Below are positions 57,561 to 64,000 of a DNA stretch of 64,000 nt, piece after piece (within the stretch, counting starts at the first letter, position 1; every line of letters begins with the position of its first letter). The stretch is taken from NCBI GenBank assembly GCA_003996215.1, contig QJPP01001546.1:212893-276892 (forward strand), read 5' to 3'. The notes under the pieces are model-generated. The model was not told where the DNA came from. It saw only the letters and a list, made by a program, of their open reading frames with translations, and did not search any database. The translations under genes and the position numbers were made by a program. The stretch comes from Jaltomata sinuosa. Its lineage: Eukaryota > Streptophyta > Magnoliopsida > Solanales > Solanaceae.

Positions 57561-58529
57561 ATCCAATTTGTAGTATAACTTTTTTTTTCTTTTTACAATG
57601 TTATGTTTTATTTTTTTTGTTTTTGTACAGATTAGGAGAAGTTTGAGTACCCAAAATTTGAAGCTAGAGAACATGGTTGAGCTTAAGTGTGAGATCGCGC
57701 GGCCTTTGATGAAAAATTACTAGAAAACATGTTGTTAGCTAGACCCTAGAGGGCCTTAGGGAGTATCTCTCACTCTTCTCCTCCTCCTCATCCTCCTCCT
57801 CCACATCCTCCTCCTCCTCCTCCTCCTCCTCCTCCTCCTCTGGATAAATTGCTTTGGAGACAAAGCATGATTTTAAGTGTGGGGTGGAGAATCTTCCGAT
57901 AATTGTAAGTTAAGGGTGAGTATGACATAGGATTTTATTTTATTTGAATGTAAAAAAAAATACAAAAAGATTTTCCCCCCTTTTTTTTAGTTTTTTTTAG
58001 TGGCATATTTCATCCACCCCTTAATTTTTTTTATGGCCTCAGTTCTTTTCCGAGGGGGGACCCTTTGAACCAGGTAATTTTTTTTAGAGTAATTATATTA
58101 TTTATTTATATTTTTAGGAATAGTTATTTTTTAGAGAAAAGAAAAGACCCTTTTTTGACTTGTTTGATACTAGCATATTTAGGCCTGAATTTGAGAAGTA
58201 CTTTCCTGGAGTGCTTGATTATGAAATAAAATAGCAGACTTTTTAACACCTAGGTTCAAGATAGTGACTTTGTATATAACTTATTCTTATTTTGTAGTTT
58301 GCTATGACCCTGTCTGTCTTAGAAGTAGAATTGATCCATCTTGATTGAGCCTTGTTCCATGAGAGGTGAGGATTTTTTTGTATATTCTATGTTTTGTATC
58401 TTAGTCTAGAATTTGCCCTGCATGTTATTGAAGCGAAATAAAAAGCACTACTTTGTTTAGAAGATGAAATAGGCTTTCTTTGATATGTCTTGTGAATTTT
58501 AGCATTTTCAGATATTATATCACTAGTTA
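57561..58529 (+). mobile_element. Tat-like 3' UTR copy 4, left part
   Basis: Collinear with 40090-41139. It includes a CTC/CCT microsatellite at 57778-57842 and AAGTGTGGGGTGG at about 57874-57886. It ends CACTAGTTA at the second copia element. Confidence 0.78.
57778..57842 (+). repeat. (CTC)n microsatellite
   Basis: CTC/CCT repeats at the position of the CTT-rich repeat at 40300-40455 in the first copy. Confidence 0.95.
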
Positions 58530-58816
58530 TGATAGATCACAACAGATTCGAGTAGCGAAAAGACGATAGAGTAGAAAAGAGGCAGTATATGATGAAAAGA
58601 TTTTGCTTGACTGGATTGATTACAAAGCTGCGACTGCAGACTTTTTTATAAGCAGAAAACATAGCAAGTAAAGCTAAACTTTTGAAACTACCTCCACCAC
58701 GTTTTTCTCCTAAAAACTAGACAACAAACCACGTTTAAACTAGAATTCCTAAAGACTAGGACAAACCTAACAAATAGGAACTTTATTTACTAACACGACT
58801 TATTAAAAAATTAACA
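58530..58816 (-). mobile_element. 3' LTR of copia copy 2
   Basis: 287 bp, collinear with 41140-41426 and at the same position in the Tat-like 3' UTR. The internal purine tract lies just right of 58816. The matching 5' LTR is not in the window; if the duplication is complete it should lie beyond 64000. Confidence 0.9.
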
Positions 58817-58848
58817 CCCTCCCTTTAACTGAAAGCTTTCAAGCTTCA

Positions 58849-60470
58849 GGTTAGATTGAGCTTCTTGAATTCTTCAATAGTTCTGATACCCATCAACCTC
58901 TTTAGATTTTGGAAAGGGAGAAATCTGAGAGGTTTAGTAAAAATTTCCGCCAGCTGATCTTCACTTCGGCAGTACTGCAGCTCTATTATTCCTTCATTAT
59001 TGATATCTCGCAAGAAATAATACTTCACATCAATGTACTTGCTTCTTCCATGTAACATAAGATTTTTGATAGCTTAATGGCAGAATTATTGTCGCAGAAA
59101 AATTTTGTTGCTCTTTCTTGTTTGAGTTGTAGTTCTTCAAGAATTCTCCTCAACCAAACAGCTTGGCAAGCACAAGCTGTAGCAGAAACAAATTCCTCTT
59201 CAGTACTTGATAAAGTGAATTTTTTTTGCTTCCTGGAAGACCACAAAACGATCCCTGTGCCTAACACAAAGACATAGCCTGAAATGCTCTTTCTATCGTC
59301 TTGATCTCCTGCGTAATCGCTGTCAGCAAAACCAATCCAACCAGATTATTTACCCTTCTTGTAGAACAAACCAAAATCCTTCGTTCTTTATAAGTGGCGA
59401 AGGATTCTCTCAGCAGCTAGTAGGTGAATTTCTGTCGGGTTCTCCCTGTACCTGTTTATAAGGCTTACAACATACATGATATTGGGCTTTGTGGAAGTAA
59501 GATACATCAAACTACCTACAATTTGCCTGTAGAGTGTCTTCTCTACCTTATCTGCTCTTCCAACTTTGTTTAGCTTCATGCCAAACTCAACTAGAGTATC
59601 AGCGGGATTGCAATTCTTCATCTTGAATCGGTCTAAAATTTCCTGCATATATTTTTTTTGGGAAACAAATATCCCTTCATCAGATTGCACTACTTCTAAA
59701 CCAAGAAAATAATGCATTATTCCAAGATCAGACATCTCAAATTCATCCATCATAGATCTCTTAAAATCAGAAAATATGGCACTATAATTCTAGGCAAATA
59801 TAAGATCATCAACATATAAACACACAATGATCATTTTCTCAGATTCTGCAATTTTAACAAAAAGAGAGTGCTCATATGGACATTTCAAGAAACCAACTTT
59901 TAGAAAGTAAGCCTCAATGCGACTATACCAAGCTCATGGAGATTGTTTTAGTCCGTAAAGAGCCTTTTTCAACTTATATACCTTATGCTCATCTCCAATT
60001 TTAATGTAACCAAAAGGTTGCTTGATAAATACCTCTTCCTCCAAGTATCCATGTAGGAAAGCTGATTTGACATCCAACTAAAAGATAGGCCACGAATTCT
60101 GTGCCGCCAAGCCAATTACCATTCTGATGGTGTTATGCCTTGCAACTTGAGCAAAAACATCAGTGTAGTCCACACCGTGCTCCTGATTGTATCCCTTAGC
60201 CACCAATCGCGCCTTAGACTTGTCAATTTCACCATTTTCTTTCAGTTTTGACTTATAGACCCACTTGACACTAATGGTTTTGTGCCCCTTCGGAAGATCT
60301 GATAACTCTGAGGTGCCATTTCTTTCAATAGCATCAATCTCATCATCCATAACTTTCCTCTATTTCTCTTTTTTGACAACATTCTCAAAAGTTGTAGGAT
60401 CGCAATCTACAAACAATGCAAAGTTGGAAACATCTTTATTAACATCAATTCATGTTACCTTATAATCCAT
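58849..60470 (-). pseudogene. pol: Copia reverse transcriptase and RNase H, copy 2 (broken)
   Basis: Collinear with copy 1. The RT opening block is at 60078-60350 with the same TAG before LDVK (near 60077). The catalytic YVDD is at about 59804-59815. Block 59388-59753 (DEFEMSDLGIMHYFLGLEVV) is open here but broken in copy 1. RNase H FADSDYAGD is near 59325 and SSTEEEFVSA near 59205. A frameshift near 59060 divides the C-terminus. Confidence 0.9.
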
Positions 60471-61460
60471 CATCCACACGAGCCTTCTGCGAGCACGACG
60501 AAGAGGCTGATCAGCTACATCAGTTTCTTCCAAAACTGATGGTGAAATTTCAGCAGCTTCTTGAGAAGAAATTTCAGAAATTTCGGGTACTGCAATTTCT
60601 TCTTTGACTTCATTATTAATTAAGATTGGAGTAGATTGTTGTATATTCCAATCCCAAGTGCTCTCTTCATCAAAAATGACATCTATGATGGTCACAACCT
60701 TATTTGTCAATGGATTGAACAACTTGTACACCTTGGATGCCTCTCTAACACCAAGAAAAACACATTTCTCACCTCTTTCATCAAGCTTTTTTCGTTTTGC
60801 TTCTGGAACATGTGCATAAGCAATGGACCCCAAAATTTTTGAAGGGTTCTACTGTCGTTTTCCTTCCACTTCAAGCTTCCTCAGGTGTCACAACTCGAAG
60901 AGCAAAAGTGGGACTTCTATTCAAGACATGAATGCTCTAATTCACTGCTTCCAGCCAAAATTCCTTTTGAACCCTTCCCTTAGCCATCATGCTGCGAACC
61001 CTGTTGAGAATGGTTCTATTCTTCCTCTTTGCCACACCATTTTGTTGCAGTGTATATGCTGTTGTGAGTTCTTTTCAAATGCCACGAGTCTCACAAAATT
61101 TATCAAATACCTTAGAGTAATATTCTCCTCCGCAATTTGTCTAAAGGTTCTTAATGCTCCTTCCAGTCTCATTCTCCACACGAGCTTTGAAGCTTTTAAA
61201 TATATTAAAAGCCTCCGATTTTTCTTGAAGAATATACACCCAAGTCTTCCAGGAATAATCATCTATAAAGGTAATAAAATACTTTTTTTCCCCATAAGAG
61301 ATTGGTGTTATTGGCCCACAAATATGCGAGTGTACCAGCCCCAATACCTCTTTGGCTCTCCATGACTTACTTTTGGGAAACTGAGAACGTTGTTGTTTTC
61401 CAACAACACATTCTTCATAAACTTGGGAGGAAACAATAATTTCAGGAAGCCCCGTCAACA
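60450..61460 (-). pseudogene. pol: Copia integrase and linker, copy 2 (broken)
   Basis: The integrase core is read from 61461: KQQRSQFPKSK, then HSHICGPI, where the first catalytic Asp is His, FIDDYSWKTWVY, and a stop at the position before TNCGGEY. The linker at 60833-60450 (AYAHVPEAKRKKLDERGEKC, then FDEESTWDWN) is open for 127 codons. It is joined at its N-terminal side to protease sequence by the deletion described at 61470. Confidence 0.85.
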
Positions 61461-62654
61461 TACTCTTACATTGAAGAAATTGCTTTTCAAAGCAAGAACA
61501 TAGAACACATTAGATATGATTTCCGTATACCCATTCTTGGTTCTAAAATTTATATTACTCTTTCCCATCACATTTACAGTTGAGAGATCACCAAAACTAA
61601 CTGCCGACCAAAAGTTTTCATTTAAATCAATAAAAGAGGACTTACTTCCAGTCATGTGGTTACTGCAGCCGGTATCCATATACCAAATAACTTGCTCCTC
61701 GGGCTCATTTTCAGCATGAACCGCCATTAACAAGGTTTCTCCTTCCTTATTCTTAACAAAATTTGAATTTTCTTCTTTCTCATTAGGCATCCTAGTACAA
61801 TATTCAGAATGATAATGGCCAAATTTATGGCAACGATAACATTCTACCTTGGATTTGTCAAAATCTCTCGCTCTGCCTTTGTCGTAGTCATAATTGGCTC
61901 TAAAATTCCTGTTGCCATATTTGCTACCTCCATCTTTGTTTCCTTTATCTCCTCTCCCACTTTCTCTACCTCTACCACTTCCTCTAGAATTGGAAGAAAT
62001 AAAAGTAGAAGCCTTCAAGTCCTGCTCCTCAGAAGTTGAACTACGATTCATCTTCTGCTCATGCACCAACAAAGAGCTTTGCAATTCGTCAAGTGACAAA
62101 GCATCTATGACTTTTGACTACTCAATCGAGCATACAATATAATCATATTTTGGTGTCAAGGAACGCAGAATCCTTTCAACAATTGTGACATCATTCATCT
62201 TCTCGCTATGGAATCATATTTTGTTGTTGATCTCCATTGTTCTAGCGCAGTAACTCATTACAAACTCGCCTTCCTTCATCTACAGAGTCTCAAAATCCCT
62301 TCTCAAGGCTTGAAGTTGTGCACGCTTCACTCTGGAAGTGCCTTGATATATTTTCTTCATGGAATCCCAAATATCCTTAGAAGTTTCTTTGCAAAGAATA
62401 GTTTCTAGGATGGGATGATCGATAGCCTAAAAGAGATAATTTTTTGCTTTCAGATCTTTCAGCTTTTTCGCTTCCAACTCTACCTTTTAAGCATTCCTCA
62501 AGTTTTTGCCTTCAACCAGAGCACCAATGCCGTCCTCGACAATTGGCCAATACTCTTTTGACCATAAGAAATTTTCCATCAGCATGCTCCAATGGTCATA
62601 ATGACCATCAAAGCGAGGAGTTGCTGCTTGTACAAAGTTGCTCTCTGAAGCCAT
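61455..62654 (-). pseudogene. gag: Copia gag and protease, copy 2 (broken)
   Basis: Start ATG at 62654 (MASESNFVQAATPRFDG). Stops occur at 62487 and near 62425, then a long open part 62099-61455. The zinc knuckle at about 61800-61841 reads CYRCHKFGHYHSEY, with the last Cys changed to Tyr. Protease WYMDTGCSNHM lies at about 61657-61689. About 230 bases present in copy 1 (44086-44317) are missing at 61475, fusing the region after the protease to the integrase. Confidence 0.87.
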
Positions 62655-62678
62655 ATATAAATGAATTTTTGGGTAAAC

Positions 62679-64000
62679 TGTAATGACCCTTTTGGTCATT
62701 CCCGCATTTACGCTTTCCTTGTGCCGTAGGAGCTGAGTATCAAAACCGTGTGATAGTGATTCGTAATCATGTGACCTTAACCTTCATCTCATATCCAAGG
62801 CTTGCGAGCCTAAATTTGAGAATTTTATTAACATCGCGCGTATTTGAAAATAGTTGATTTAAAAAGTTATATATTTATTGCCTTTCTAAAATATTTTAAA
62901 GATTTATGAAAAATACTTTGATATGATATATTTGTGTGTGTATTTATTTTACAAGATCTCATAAATTATTAATATTTTAACAGAGATAGTAAGCTTAGTT
63001 ATGTTGAAAATTATTATTATAATATAGTAGGTTTTATTTGAAATAATATTCTACTAATTATGGTATATTCATAAAATTATATATATTTTACCATGAATAT
63101 ATGCAATACCCGAGTATATATGTAACGGGATGAAATACTTTGGGTTGACACCAAAACTCCACGTGGAGTTATGGAAAGTGCATAGAATGGTGCATAATGC
63201 CACTAGGCATTCCACTAACATCCTCAGATATATATATATATATCTTATATATTAGAAGATCTCTTCTCATTTTAACTACTTTTTTTAAGTCTTTTCCATT
63301 TCTGTATTTAGAAAGAAGTCATTGCAACAACAAATTGTTGCTCTCTACATACGCCCCTATATAGTTACAAATTGTTGAAATGTTATAGTGGCAAGAATAA
63401 CATTTTCTTTGACCCTCGAAATAAAATCAATTATCTACGTCAAGTTATTCAAGCCCGAGTTCGAGTTTTATTTTGTTTTGGAGATTTTTATTTTGGAGAG
63501 GTTCGAGCTTGTCATCGGACAACAAGTAGATGGCATCTTTGGGTTGGATTATTAGGTTGGTACCACAGAACTTGACCGCTTTATTGATGTCCACCTACCT
63601 TTGTTCTTCCGATGCTTGTAGTACTTGCCGATATATTTTATTTACCCTTGTGTTCCTGTGAGGACTTGTTGACTCTGAAAAATAGAAGGTGGATTATTGG
63701 GAATATCCACGAGTCCCAGACATAGAAATATCCTTCTAAGCTGGTTATGCTTGCTGAGTAGTTGTGGGCCTGTGTAGGGCCGATAGGTTAATTCTGAGCT
63801 GCTGGGCGGTTATTTATTTTGATCATTCATTTCCATGCATAAAAAAAGGATATATCCATATTTTAATATGGTTTTGGCTTCGGGACTACAAGAATTATTT
63901 TCTAAACCTTGCATGGCCCCGTGGGCCCGTTTTCGATTGGAAATGAACTGAAAATGGTTTGATTTAACTTATGAATCTTCTTGGGGGTAAAAGAAGGATA
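62679..64000 (+). mobile_element. 5' LTR of second G4 copy (cut by window edge)
   Basis: Starts TGTAATGACCC directly after GGTAAAC, the same insertion point as 45519. It is collinear with 45519-46900, with a deletion of about 60 bases near 63527, where the TAGGTTACGG to CTAGATG stretch of copy 1 is absent. It contains the G-box palindrome at 63155-63170. It continues beyond the window. Confidence 0.88.

Noticed and set aside
1..64000. Search for a host gene, defence island or new enzymatic system
   Set aside because: Every coding block longer than about 150 codons is explained by chromovirus, copia, LINE or Tat-like sequence or lies opposite one; nothing host-like remains.

Overview
This window looks like gene-poor, repeat-dense nuclear heterochromatin of a flowering plant, most likely a member of the Solanaceae. 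Essentially all of it derives from LTR retrotransposons plus one LINE. No host gene, tRNA, rRNA or CRISPR array could be supported. The plant assignment rests on four signs: chromodomain-bearing Ty3/gypsy elements with 3.4-3.5 kb LTRs and a tRNA-iMet-type primer site, Tat-like elements with a tRNA-Arg-type primer site, a plant-type Ty1/copia element with 287-bp LTRs, and an RTE LINE ending in a (TTG)n tail. The family-level assignment is inference from remembered resemblance, not from a search.

Layout. 1-3753: minus-strand chromovirus LTR (G1) plus its leader, cut by the window edge at the gag start codon. 3754-6745: minus-strand, pol-less Tat-like element (element A) with PBS and a 1.48-kb LTR, into which G1 is inserted. 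6746-9525: plus-strand Tat-like 3' UTR, a truncated LTR and a second 3' UTR. 9531-37607: a 28-kb chromovirus array made of LTR-a, interior I1, LTR-b, interior I2 (split by an RTE LINE at 21750-24888), a truncated LTR, interior I3 and LTR-b'. It is flanked by one 5-bp target duplication (TAAGT/TAATT). 37608-41139: the rest of the interrupted Tat-like element, its LTR, and the interior of another. 41140-56672: a minus-strand copia element flanked by AGTTA on both sides and itself split by a second chromovirus family (G4, 45519 to about 56350). 56673-56984: resumed Tat-like 3' UTR. 56985-64000: start of a second copy of the whole Tat/copia/G4 cassette (39535 onward), running off the right edge.

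History read from the nesting: Tat-like elements came first. A copia element then jumped into a Tat-like 3' UTR, G4 jumped into the copia leader, and the three-layer nest was duplicated in tandem. Separately, a chromovirus inserted in the neighbouring Tat-like 3' UTR and grew into a three-interior array by DNA-level recombination. The three interiors share pol stop codons and frameshifts, so at least part of that growth copied already dead sequence.

All protein-coding regions are broken (stops, frameshifts, lost catalytic residues), so none is expected to act autonomously. The most unusual items are the shared-LTR array, the duplicated nested cassette, a pol-less Tat-like family with its own conserved short protein, and family-specific hairpins at the chromovirus LTR ends that show a compensatory base change. 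Boundaries marked 'about' were judged by eye. Identity levels and ages were not computed.
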